This document shows positions 17,459 through 24,098 of a stretch of 64,000 nt of DNA, piece after piece; positions within the stretch are counted from its first letter, which is position 1; every line of letters begins with the position of its first letter. The notes below the pieces were generated by a model. The model worked only from the letters and a program-made list of their open reading frames with translations. It did not search any database and was not told where the DNA came from. The position numbers were made by a program, and so were the translations under genes. This DNA comes from Bacillus sp. 1NLA3E (GTDB taxonomy: Bacteria; Bacillota; Bacilli; Bacillales; Cytobacillaceae), in assembly GCF_000242895.2 (NCBI RefSeq), contig NC_021171.1, forward strand, positions 1,646,001 to 1,710,000. Reading direction: 5' to 3'.

Positions 17459-17488
17459 TACACCTGCTTTTCTTGTGTAATAGGTGTA
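17459..17488. promoter_or_regulatory. Operator-like inverted repeat in divergent region
   Basis: TACACCT (17459-17465) and AGGTGTA (17482-17488), separated by 16 bases, lie between the divergent CBS and membrane-protein genes. Its role is inferred only from symmetry and place. Confidence 0.35.
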
Positions 17489-17564
17489 AAATAGAGTTAG
17501 GAAACCTACTCCATTTGATTTCTGCGATGATTATTTCCTAATCTTTTCGAAAGAGGATGGGGAC

Positions 17565-18011
17565 ATGAAAAAAACGAAGGTTTTGTCCTACAGTACGGGT
17601 GTTTTGTTGTCTTTGATTGGGTTCGGGGGAATTGCTGCTGGTTTGGGGTTGATGTTGCAGCCAGACGGTGGAGCTGTTGGATTACCACTTGATCTTCTGA
17701 AAAATTCACCATTTGAGGACTTTTTCATCCCAGGAATCTTTTTGTTTGTAGTTAATGGTATGGCAAGCCTAGCTGGTGCATTTTTAGCTTTTAAGGAGCA
17801 CCGTTATACAGGGGTTGGAACTGCAGTGCTTGGAGTAGCCATGATTATTTGGATTGTGGCAGAGGTATACTGGATCGGCTGGGTAAGTTGGCTACAACCA
17901 ACGTTTCTCGTAGTTGGGGTAATTGAATTGGGTCTTGGATATTTCTTGAATGCACAGTCTCCGGAAAATCATGGAATGTTTACGCATCATCATGGGACGC
18001 CGGCTCATTAA
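17565..18011 (+). CDS. Small four-helix membrane protein with His-rich tail
   Basis: A 148-residue hydrophobic protein with about four membrane segments (residues 8-32, 53-75, 84-106, 110-130) and the tail MFTHHHGTPAH. The pattern of two paired helices resembles small integral membrane proteins that share a fold with DoxX-like proteins, but I cannot name a family. The ribosome site AAAGAGGATGGGGA precedes ATG 17565. The clustered histidines could bind a metal. It is flanked by its own terminator, so it is probably a single-gene unit. Confidence 0.75.
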   Translation: MKKTKVLSYSTGVLLSLIGFGGIAAGLGLMLQPDGGAVGLPLDLLKNSPFEDFFIPGIFLFVVNGMASLAGAFLAFKEHRYTGVGTAVLGVAMIIWIVAEVYWIGWVSWLQPTFLVVGVIELGLGYFLNAQSPENHGMFTHHHGTPAH

Positions 18012-18063
18012 AAAGCAAGATAACAAGGATTTACGAATTTTATAACTCGATAGATTACAGTTA

Positions 18064-18090
18064 AAGTCTACCCATTTAGGTAGACTTTTT
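18064..18090 (+). terminator. Intrinsic terminator
   Basis: AAGTCTACC (18064-18072) pairs perfectly with GGTAGACTT (18079-18087), followed by TTT. Confidence 0.8.
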
Positions 18091-18127
18091 ATGTTACTGA
18101 TAGTTGGTTAAAAATGGATTGATTTCA

Positions 18128-18487
18128 TTAAAAACGATTTTGTCCTTTAGGATATTTATGAATAACCACCACAGTCCCAATAGGAACTAAGGATGATAAT
18201 TCCAGAACATCATGGTTTTGCATCCGAATGCAGCCGTGTGACACATTCTTTCCAATCGAAGAAGGTTTGTTAGTTCCATGAATTCCATAATGTGGTTTTG
18301 ACAAACCCATCCAAAGTACTCCAAAAGGGCCCCCAGGATTAGGTTGCTTATTGATAATGGTATATTCTCCTGATGGAGATGGAGTTAGCATTTTCCCAAT
18401 GGCTACAGGGTAGGTTTTTATTAGTCTGTTGCCATCAAATAGTTTTAATAGATGCCTTGATGTTGATACGTCTATCCATTTCACCAT
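18128..18487 (-). CDS. L,D-transpeptidase (YkuD domain)
   Basis: A minimal YkuD catalytic domain of 119 residues, which makes 3-3 cross-links in, or attaches proteins to, peptidoglycan. The signature [20 protein letters not shown] is complete, with His70, His84 and catalytic Cys86. There is no LysM domain and no clear signal peptide, unlike YkuD itself. ATG 18487 is preceded by GGAG at eight bases; an in-frame GTG or ATG further up lacks a site. Without a signal peptide its export is unexplained; short YkuD proteins of this type occur in spore formers. Confidence 0.88.
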   Translation of the reverse strand: MVKWIDVSTSRHLLKLFDGNRLIKTYPVAIGKMLTPSPSGEYTIINKQPNPGGPFGVLWMGLSKPHYGIHGTNKPSSIGKNVSHGCIRMQNHDVLELSSLVPIGTVVVIHKYPKGQNRF

Positions 18488-18935
18488 AAAATCAGCTCCA
18501 TTTTTTACCGACATTATATGAAGTGACTTAGGTAATGTTGATTCGAATTTCTAATGCATACCTTCAAAAAAAAGCCCACATATTACTGGGGGGTTACAGT
18601 CTGTTTATTGGTTAACTTTCTGCATTTGTTTCTTAACGTCAATTAGGAAGGGAAATAAGAACAAACGTCGCCTACCGACGGTTTTAGATTTGAAATTCAA
18701 GGACCCTCGTGGAAAATGGGAATAAAAGAGTCGCAATGATGCCGAAAATCCAAGAGTCGGGGAAAACGGGAATCAAAGAGCTGCATGGGCTTCGCTATTG
18801 TAGGTTGCGGGGATTGAGGAATGCGAGCGAGCAGGTATTGCTTACTGCAGTTTGCCAAAATATGAAAAAGATTGCCACACACTTGTCTAGGCTAGAAAAA
18901 GTGTGTGGCAATACCTCAGGTTGATTTACTTTAGG
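18488..18935. other. Intergenic stretch with a long hairpin
   Basis: No gene is seen. It contains the hairpin at 18871-18912 and a purine-rich part at about 18700-18790 with loosely repeated AAAGAGTCG/CAAGAGTCG words. Confidence 0.5.
18871..18912. repeat. 14-bp perfect inverted repeat forming a near-continuous 19-bp hairpin
   Basis: ATTGCCACACACTT (18871-18884) and AAGTGTGTGGCAAT (18899-18912) are exact complements; the spacer adds TCTAG-G-CTAGA. It is not next to a gene end and lacks a T-run, so it may be a small structured RNA or a mobile-element remnant. Confidence 0.6.
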
Positions 18936-19061
18936 TTGATTGGAGCGGAAGGTGCTCGACTCCTGCGGGAGCAGCGGGACAGGTGAGACCCCGCAGGCGT
19001 GTAACGCCGAGGAGGCTCAGCGCCCGCCCCGCGGAAAGCAGCACTTGGAGCGGAAATCAAC
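18936..19061. repeat. Dispersed GC-rich palindromic element, copy 1
   Basis: Begins TTGATTGGAGCGGAAGG and ends GGAGCGGAAATCAA, with the core CTCCTGCGGGAGCAGCGGG and CGCCGAGGAGGCTC. It lacks the outer GGCTGTGTTAA edges and the usual GGCGCG segment is diverged. Confidence 0.85.
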
Positions 19062-19080
19062 CGGCCAATTAGCAGGATAA

Positions 19081-19117
19081 ATAAAAAATTGCCAAGAAAA
19101 ATACTCTTTCTCGGCAA
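19081..19117 (-). terminator. Intrinsic terminator of the GIY-YIG gene
   Basis: Read on the minus strand, ATTGCCGAGAAA and TTTCTTGGCAAT form a 12-bp stem with one G-T pair, followed by six T. Confidence 0.8.
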
Positions 19118-19121
19118 TCAG

Positions 19122-19143
19122 AGCCCACATGTAACTGTGGGCT
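19122..19143. terminator. Second hairpin downstream of the GIY-YIG gene
   Basis: AGCCCACA (19122-19129) and TGTGGGCT (19136-19143) form a perfect 8-bp stem immediately after the minus-strand stop codon region; it may be a tandem terminator. Confidence 0.55.
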
Positions 19144-19155
19144 TTAATTCGTTCA

Positions 19156-19530
19156 TTATTTATAAAACACCTTGTCCACGTTGTATTTTGCATGGAGTTC
19201 ATTGATGATAAAAGTTTCATAAATTTCACGTTCGGTTGGATCTTCAACAACACAAACCGCGATTCTTTGAACTTCATCACGATGTTCTTTGATAGGTGAA
19301 ACAGTATCCTCAAAATGTTTTTTCACTCTTGGGCGTAATTTACGGGCTTTGCCTACAAACATCAGATCATCATTTGAGTTAAAAAACATGATGATCCCGC
19401 CTTTATCTCGGGGAATGCGGTGGTAATCGGTGAATCCATAAGAACTGCTAATGACAGCTTCAACAGGTTCACCTAATTGTCTCTTTTTTGTAACGACAAT
19501 ATCGGGATTTGGTATTTCAATTTTTATCAT
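19156..19530 (-). CDS. yurQ: Stand-alone GIY-YIG nuclease-domain protein (YurQ-like)
   Basis: A 124-residue protein whose residues about 42-118 match the GIY-YIG domain at the N-terminus of UvrC: GGIIMFFNSNDDLMFVGKAR, KLRPRVKKHFE and EREIYETFIINELHAKYN. The usual first Tyr of GIY is replaced (GGIIMFF), whereas the Gly-Lys-Ala-Arg loop and the metal-binding Glu (E of REIYE) are kept. In B. subtilis, YurQ is a UvrC-like single-domain protein of similar size. A role in DNA repair is plausible but unproved, and the altered first motif raises the question of activity. The gene is a single unit with its own terminator. Confidence 0.75.
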   Translation of the reverse strand: MIKIEIPNPDIVVTKKRQLGEPVEAVISSSYGFTDYHRIPRDKGGIIMFFNSNDDLMFVGKARKLRPRVKKHFEDTVSPIKEHRDEVQRIAVCVVEDPTEREIYETFIINELHAKYNVDKVFYK

Positions 19531-19769
19531 AATAAATCACGTCCTGTTTATTTTTAGTAAAGAATAACATACGTTTCCTTGAAACTCCATTATAGCATAA
19601 AAAATACATATCGATTTCTCATCGATTATTATATTAATATAGGTACAACATTTTTGTGGATAAGTGAAAAAATCTTATGTAAAATTTGAAAAATAAGGAT
19701 ATTTTTCATTGCCAACTACGTGGAAACATCGTAAAATTTTAACGTTGGACTTTTATAGGTGGTGATTTA

Positions 19770-21008
19770 TTGGGAATTACCAAACATTTACTTTTTAATC
19801 TTTCTCTTTTGTTAGTTTTCTTATTCTTTTTTCAAATTTGGGCAGAGAGAAAAATTTTGATAAGAATACCAAAATATATTCTTTTTTCTTATATAATGGT
19901 TTCGATTTTATTATGTATGGTGTTTTCTTTTTGCGTAAGCCCAGAAGTTCGGATCGATTTACGACTAGTTCCTTTAGTAATCGGTGGATTATACTTCGGT
20001 CAAAGTTTTATTTTCGCAGGATTTTCCATTTTAGTGAGGGCGTTAATTGGAATAGATGATGGATTTTGGGTAATGGTTATTGTAAGTTTGGTACTCGCAT
20101 CCCTTTTACATTTCATAAAACCAATTTTCTTGCTTCAGTCAAGAAACCGACGGATTTTTCTCTCTATAGGATTGAGCTTGGTGGCCTCAGTAGTCTTTAT
20201 GAAAATAATTGGTTTTTTTGAACACCAAGTTTTCAATCTGGGGATCTGGTTGGCGTATTTCATTGTTTCAGCGGTTGGAACGGGAATTATTGCTTATGCA
20301 CTTGAAACAATGAATTCAAATTTTAAAGTACGCGAACAACTATTGAAGTCAAAAAGAATGGAAGCTGTCAGTCAGATGGGAGCGGCTATATCTCATGAAA
20401 TTCGAAATCCATTAACTTCTGCAAGGGGATTTTTGCAATTTATTAGTGAAGGAACAAATCTCGATAAAAGTCAATCGGCTTATATTGAGATTGCCATTAA
20501 AGAGTTGGACCAGGCTGAAGAGGTAATCTCCAACTACTTAACCTTTGCAAAACCAGCGATTGAAAGAGTAGAGGATCTCGATCCTCATTGGATATTAATC
20601 CAGATTGTGTCGGAACTAGCAGCCATGGTTGAAACCAATCAAATTAAGATTGAGAGAGATTTTAACTCAAATGAAATTATTCTTGGTGATAAGCAAATGC
20701 TTCGTCAATGCTTCTATAACCTAATCAAAAATTGTATCGAGTCAATGCCTGAGGGAGGTACTCTGAACCTCAAAACAGCTGATACAAAGCAAGGAACGTT
20801 GATTACCATTTCTGATACGGGATATGGAATGACAGAAGAACAGCTAAATCGTCTTGGTGAGCCCTATTACTTAATTAGTGAGGGCAGTGGGACAGGACTA
20901 AGTATGATGGTGGTACATAGCATTGTAAGAGCCATGAATGGATCAATAGAAATAAAGAGCAAATCAGATGAAGGGACCGCTTTTTTAATGTCCTTTCCAA
21001 AAAAGTGA
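19770..21008 (+). CDS. KinB-like sporulation sensor histidine kinase
   Basis: A 412-residue sensor kinase. Residues 1-180 hold about six membrane helices with LRLVPLVIGGLYFGQ, typical of the 5TMR-LYT sensor module. The HisKA box MGAAISHEIRNPLTSARGFL carries the phosphorylated His near residue 209; NLIKNCIESMPEGG, DTGYGM and GSGTGLSM form the ATP-binding domain. The start is TTG 19770 with GGTGG upstream. No response regulator adjoins, as expected for kinases feeding the sporulation phosphorelay (Spo0F). In B. subtilis KinB has this layout with KapB next to it; no kapB is visible here. Confidence 0.85.
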   Translation: MGITKHLLFNLSLLLVFLFFFQIWAERKILIRIPKYILFSYIMVSILLCMVFSFCVSPEVRIDLRLVPLVIGGLYFGQSFIFAGFSILVRALIGIDDGFWVMVIVSLVLASLLHFIKPIFLLQSRNRRIFLSIGLSLVASVVFMKIIGFFEHQVFNLGIWLAYFIVSAVGTGIIAYALETMNSNFKVREQLLKSKRMEAVSQMGAAISHEIRNPLTSARGFLQFISEGTNLDKSQSAYIEIAIKELDQAEEVISNYLTFAKPAIERVEDLDPHWILIQIVSELAAMVETNQIKIERDFNSNEIILGDKQMLRQCFYNLIKNCIESMPEGGTLNLKTADTKQGTLITISDTGYGMTEEQLNRLGEPYYLISEGSGTGLSMMVVHSIVRAMNGSIEIKSKSDEGTAFLMSFPKK

Positions 21009-21042
21009 AAGAACGAGGCCGACATGAACCTCGTTCTTTTGT
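21009..21042 (+). terminator. Intrinsic terminator of the kinase gene
   Basis: AAGAACGAGG (21009-21018) pairs perfectly with CCTCGTTCTT (21029-21038), then TT. Confidence 0.8.
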
Positions 21043-21126
21043 ATTTTTATCCACTTAAATTTGGAGGTATGATCCTAATTATATATCCAAAAGTGTTGAA
21101 CATTGTTTTAGAAATAGTAAAAGGAC

Positions 21127-21387
21127 TCATTTTTCAAACTTGGAGTTTTTGGTTTGCTTGAATAGCTGGTGTCCATAAACAGCAACTCCTGCCGCTACAA
21201 TACTATTCATGATAGCTTCATAAGTAAATCCGAATGAAACACATCCAAATACAAGGGATACTACCGTTAATATCCAAATAATTGACCAGTTGGGAACGTG
21301 TGGTGTTTGCTTTAACGCAAAGCCAAGTACCCACAATACTGGAATAAGCATGAAATAATTTTCGTTTAAAAATTGAAGTAGATCCAA
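21127..21387 (-). CDS. Phage-holin-family small membrane protein
   Basis: An 86-residue protein with three hydrophobic segments and the ending ANSIVAAGVAVYGHQLFKQ-like stretch (NSIVAAGVAVYGHQLFKQ) seen in small holins of Bacillus phages. It ends in a charged tail (TKNSKFEK). I choose the TTG at 21387, which has GGAGGTGG upstream; the in-frame TTG at 21402 lies inside that ribosome site. No endolysin or other phage gene is nearby, so this is an orphan holin, possibly domesticated for mother-cell or cell lysis functions. Confidence 0.75.
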   Translation of the reverse strand: MDLLQFLNENYFMLIPVLWVLGFALKQTPHVPNWSIIWILTVVSLVFGCVSFGFTYEAIMNSIVAAGVAVYGHQLFKQTKNSKFEK

Positions 21388-21473
21388 ATTAACCACCTCC
21401 AATACTCATACACTAGTATTTTATGAAGCGAAACATGTCTTGATTGGACAAACATAAAGGTTATTTATAAAAA

Positions 21474-21639
21474 GGCTGTGTTAAGTCTCAATGTTGATTG
21501 GAGTGGAAGGCGCGAAGACTCCTGCGGGAGCAGCGGGACAGTTGAGACCCCGCAGGCCCTATAGCGCCGAGGAGGCTCACCGCCCGCCCCGCGGAAAGCG
21601 AAGCGCCTGGAACGGATTTGTCAACATTCTAACAGAGCT
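21474..21639. repeat. Dispersed GC-rich palindromic element, copy 2 (full length)
   Basis: 166 bp from GGCTGTGTTAA to TCTAACAGAGCTT. It includes GATTGGAGTGGAAGGCGCG, CTCCTGCGGGAGCAGCGGG, GCGCCGAGGAGGCTC and CCCCGCGGAAAGCGAAGCG. The near-inverted ends and self-complementary core suggest a MITE-like unit. Confidence 0.9.
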
Positions 21640-21725
21640 TATAAATTAACAAAAATTTTTTTCTTAAGACCATGTCCTTTTTTAACTTTCCCTTATATAT
21701 AAAAGGTGAAAGGAGGTGAAGGAAA

Positions 21726-21944
21726 ATGGCCCAAGGGATGCTGAAAGACACTCAAATGCGATTGGTATTTGAAACTGGCTTAAATGAAAAGGGGGAACCG
21801 GTGTATAAAGGAAAATCATTTAACAACGTGAAGAAAGATGCAACCATTGATCAAATTTATCAGGCAGCACTAGCAATTTCTGGCTTGTGTTCGTATCCAC
21901 TAAATGCAGTGGAAAGAAATGATAGTTTAGATGTCATTGCCTAA
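21726..21944 (+). CDS. DUF1659 family protein
   Basis: A 72-residue protein: residues near 12-68 (MRLVFETGLNEKGEPVYKGK ... AALAISGLCSYPLNAVERND) match DUF1659, a small beta-rich family of Bacilli with no known function. The ribosome site AAAGGAGGTGAAGGA is very strong. It is followed by a DUF2922 gene and a YvrJ gene, the usual three-gene neighbourhood for these families. Confidence 0.88.
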   Translation: MAQGMLKDTQMRLVFETGLNEKGEPVYKGKSFNNVKKDATIDQIYQAALAISGLCSYPLNAVERNDSLDVIA

Positions 21945-21981
21945 ATAAATCAACAGATTTAGAGGATAGGAGGTGAAGAGA

Positions 21982-22197
21982 ATGGCGAAATCTTTGGAAT
22001 TAACGTTTATAACAGATATTGGGAAATCAGCCCGAGTGTCAATTGAATCACCGAAAGAACCAATTGACACCGTTGTGGTGAAACAGGCAATGGAGCAAAT
22101 TATTGCTTCTAATGCGTTCTTTACAACAAATGGTAATCTTGCAGCAGTTAGCGGGGCAAGATTGATTGACCGAAACGTAACTGAGTATGAATTATAG
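21982..22197 (+). CDS. DUF2922 family protein
   Basis: A 71-residue protein starting MAKSLELTFITDIGKSARVS, which fits DUF2922. ATG 21982 is preceded by TAGGAGGTGAAGAG; the GTG at 21973 is part of that ribosome site and is rejected. It lies 37 bases after the DUF1659 gene. Function is unknown; the pair almost always occurs with YvrJ in Bacilli. Confidence 0.88.
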   Translation: MAKSLELTFITDIGKSARVSIESPKEPIDTVVVKQAMEQIIASNAFFTTNGNLAAVSGARLIDRNVTEYEL

Positions 22198-22209
22198 GAT
22201 CTGTTTTGG

Positions 22210-22238
22210 GGACCGGTTTTCATTCGTGATACCGGTCC
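22210..22238 (+). terminator. Hairpin between the DUF2922 and YvrJ genes
   Basis: GGACCGGT (22210-22217) pairs perfectly with ACCGGTCC (22231-22238). The tail is only TATATTTCT, so it is a weak terminator or attenuator inside a likely operon. Confidence 0.55.
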
Positions 22239-22278
22239 TATATTTCTATTAAAAATATTATAGGAAGGAGGAGACAGT

Positions 22279-22422
22279 GTGGATCAGTTCATACCTTTCA
22301 TAAGTGATGTGGGGTTTCCGATAGTTGTCACACTCTATTTATTGCATAGAATTGAGGCAAAACTTGATACGGTTGTGTTGTCTATTCAGAGCCTTCCAGA
22401 CCGCATGAAGGAGGGAACGTAA
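22279..22422 (+). CDS. YvrJ family small membrane peptide
   Basis: A 47-residue peptide starting with GTG and reading VDQFIPFISDVGFPIVVTLY, then LLHRIEAKLDTVVLSIQSLP. One membrane helix at about residues 7-23 and an amphipathic tail fit the YvrJ family. The ribosome site AGGAAGGAGGAG lies upstream. It completes a DUF1659-DUF2922-YvrJ set. YvrJ itself lies by the sigma factor operon yvrI in B. subtilis, but its activity is not known. Confidence 0.85.
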   Translation: MDQFIPFISDVGFPIVVTLYLLHRIEAKLDTVVLSIQSLPDRMKEGT

Positions 22423-22434
22423 CCGTTGATAATC

Positions 22435-22463
22435 TTGACTTTTTGGGTAAAAAATGCTAAATT
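22435..22463 (+). promoter_or_regulatory. Promoter of the cold-shock gene with long leader
   Basis: TTGACT (22435-22440), 17 bases, then TAAATT (22458-22463) preceded by TGC. The resulting leader before ATG 22622 would be about 150 bases, typical of cold-shock genes, whose leaders fold as thermosensors. Confidence 0.6.
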
Positions 22464-22621
22464 TAATATAGCCGTTTTGCATCGTGTTAGATTTATGCAA
22501 AAGCTTGTTCTAATGTTTTGAATACGTTTGGATAAGTATTGATGGTAAAGCTATCAACTTTGTAAACTGGTGAATTTACACAAGGCTTCTGCGATGGAAG
22601 CTAATAGGAGGATTTTTTTAC

Positions 22622-22822
22622 ATGAAAAATGGTAAAGTAAAATGGTTCAACTCAGAAAAAGGTTTTGGATTCATCGAATCTGAAGATGGAAATGACGTTT
22701 TCGTACATTTCTCAGCTATCCAAACTGAAGGTTTTAAAACATTAGAAGAAGGTCAAGAAGTATCTTTCGAAGTAGTTGAAGGTGCTCGTGGACCTCAAGC
22801 AGCAAACGTTCAAAAAAAATAA
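22622..22822 (+). CDS. Cold-shock protein (CspB/CspC type)
   Basis: A 66-residue single cold-shock domain that binds single-stranded RNA and DNA. RNP1 KGFGFI is at residues 13-18 and RNP2 VFVHF at 26-30. Length and sequence match the CspB/C/D group of Bacillus. The ribosome site TAGGAGG is strong; a perfect terminator follows. The long untranslated leader from the promoter at 22435 suggests post-transcriptional cold control. Confidence 0.95.
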   Translation: MKNGKVKWFNSEKGFGFIESEDGNDVFVHFSAIQTEGFKTLEEGQEVSFEVVEGARGPQAANVQKK

Positions 22823-22840
22823 TCATTAAAACTAAATGAT

Positions 22841-22875
22841 AACAGCTCAGCCATAGTGGTTGAGCTGTTTTTTGT
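22841..22875 (+). terminator. Intrinsic terminator of the cold-shock gene
   Basis: AACAGCTCA (22841-22849) pairs with TGAGCTGTT (22861-22869), then a T-run. Confidence 0.88.
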
Positions 22876-22949
22876 TGACCCCATAAAAGGCTAGAAGTTT
22901 GCTATAATTGTTATCAGTGATAAAGAAGATTTATTAAGAGGTGAAGGGC

Positions 22950-24098
22950 ATGAAGTTTATTCATACGGCTGATTGGCATATTGGCAAGCTTGTTCATGGT
23001 GTTTATATGACAAATGATCAACGGGAGGCACTTATTCAGTTCGCTGACCTTGTTGCAGAAGAAAAGCCGGATGCCATTGTAATCGCTGGAGATTTATATG
23101 ATCGATCTGTTCCGCCTACTGAAGCGGTTGAATTATTAGATGAAGTACTTTATAAACTGAATGTGGAATTAAATACGCCGATTGTGGCTATATCTGGAAA
23201 CCATGATAGTGCTGAACGCTTATCGTTTGGTAGCTCTTGGTATCGGAATAGCGATTTTTATTTGACGGGGAAGTTATCAACAGCCTTCCAACCTGTTCAT
23301 ATTAATGGAGTTAATTTTTATTTAGTCCCATATGCAGAACCAGGTATTGTTCGAGAATTATTAGATGATGATACAATCCATTCCCATCAAGAGGCGATGA
23401 GTGCCATCATTGACAAAATAGAAAAAACAATGAATCATCGGGAACCAAATGTGTTGGTAGGACATGCTTTTGTTTTAGGTGGACTAACTTCGGACTCAGA
23501 ACGAACATTGTCTGTAGGAGGATCTGGGTGTGTTGGTGCCGATTTGTTTGCCCCATTCTCCTATACGGCTCTTGGCCATCTTCATAGTCCCGACGCACTC
23601 CGTCATGATACGGTAAAATACTCAGGATCACTGTTGAAATATTCTTTTTCGGAGGCAAAGCAACAAAAATCTATTTCGATTATTGAAATGAATGACAACG
23701 GTCAATTTGAACACCGGTATCATTCGTTAACACCTAGACTCGATATGCGCGAAATGGAAGGCCATTTAGAGGAATTGCTAGACCCAAGCTTCTACGAAAA
23801 GCAGAAATGCGATGATTATGTAAAAGTAACCCTATTGGATGACGGAGCATTAATTGATCCAATTAATAAGCTTCGCCAAGTGTACCCGAATGTGCTCCAT
23901 CTTGAACGAAAAATATCAATTACTGACTTGAAAAAGAAGCTATCACTTTCAGTTGAAAAAGATGAGCAAAAATCAGAACTGGAGCTATTTGAGCAGTTCT
24001 ACCAAGAAATGACTACTGCTGAATTTACCGCAGAAAAACGTGATGTTGTCGCCGCTGCAATTGAACAAGTGTACAAAGAAGAAGGTGCTTCAAAATGA
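22950..24098 (+). CDS. sbcD: SbcD exonuclease subunit (Mre11-like)
   Basis: A 382-residue manganese-dependent phosphoesterase, the nuclease half of SbcCD, which opens hairpins and resects DNA ends. The metal motifs are present in order: TADWHIGK (residues 6-13), AGDLYDRS, SGNHDS, GHAF and LGHLHSP. ATG 22950 is chosen for the AAGAGGTG ribosome site; the GTG at 22941 overlaps it. The stop overlaps the sbcC start (ATGA), so the two are coupled. Confidence 0.95.
   Translation: MKFIHTADWHIGKLVHGVYMTNDQREALIQFADLVAEEKPDAIVIAGDLYDRSVPPTEAVELLDEVLYKLNVELNTPIVAISGNHDSAERLSFGSSWYRNSDFYLTGKLSTAFQPVHINGVNFYLVPYAEPGIVRELLDDDTIHSHQEAMSAIIDKIEKTMNHREPNVLVGHAFVLGGLTSDSERTLSVGGSGCVGADLFAPFSYTALGHLHSPDALRHDTVKYSGSLLKYSFSEAKQQKSISIIEMNDNGQFEHRYHSLTPRLDMREMEGHLEELLDPSFYEKQKCDDYVKVTLLDDGALIDPINKLRQVYPNVLHLERKISITDLKKKLSLSVEKDEQKSELELFEQFYQEMTTAEFTAEKRDVVAAAIEQVYKEEGASK

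Noticed and set aside
18936-19061. Insertion sequence
   Set aside because: No transposase or long coding frame inside; too short. Treated as a non-autonomous repeat.
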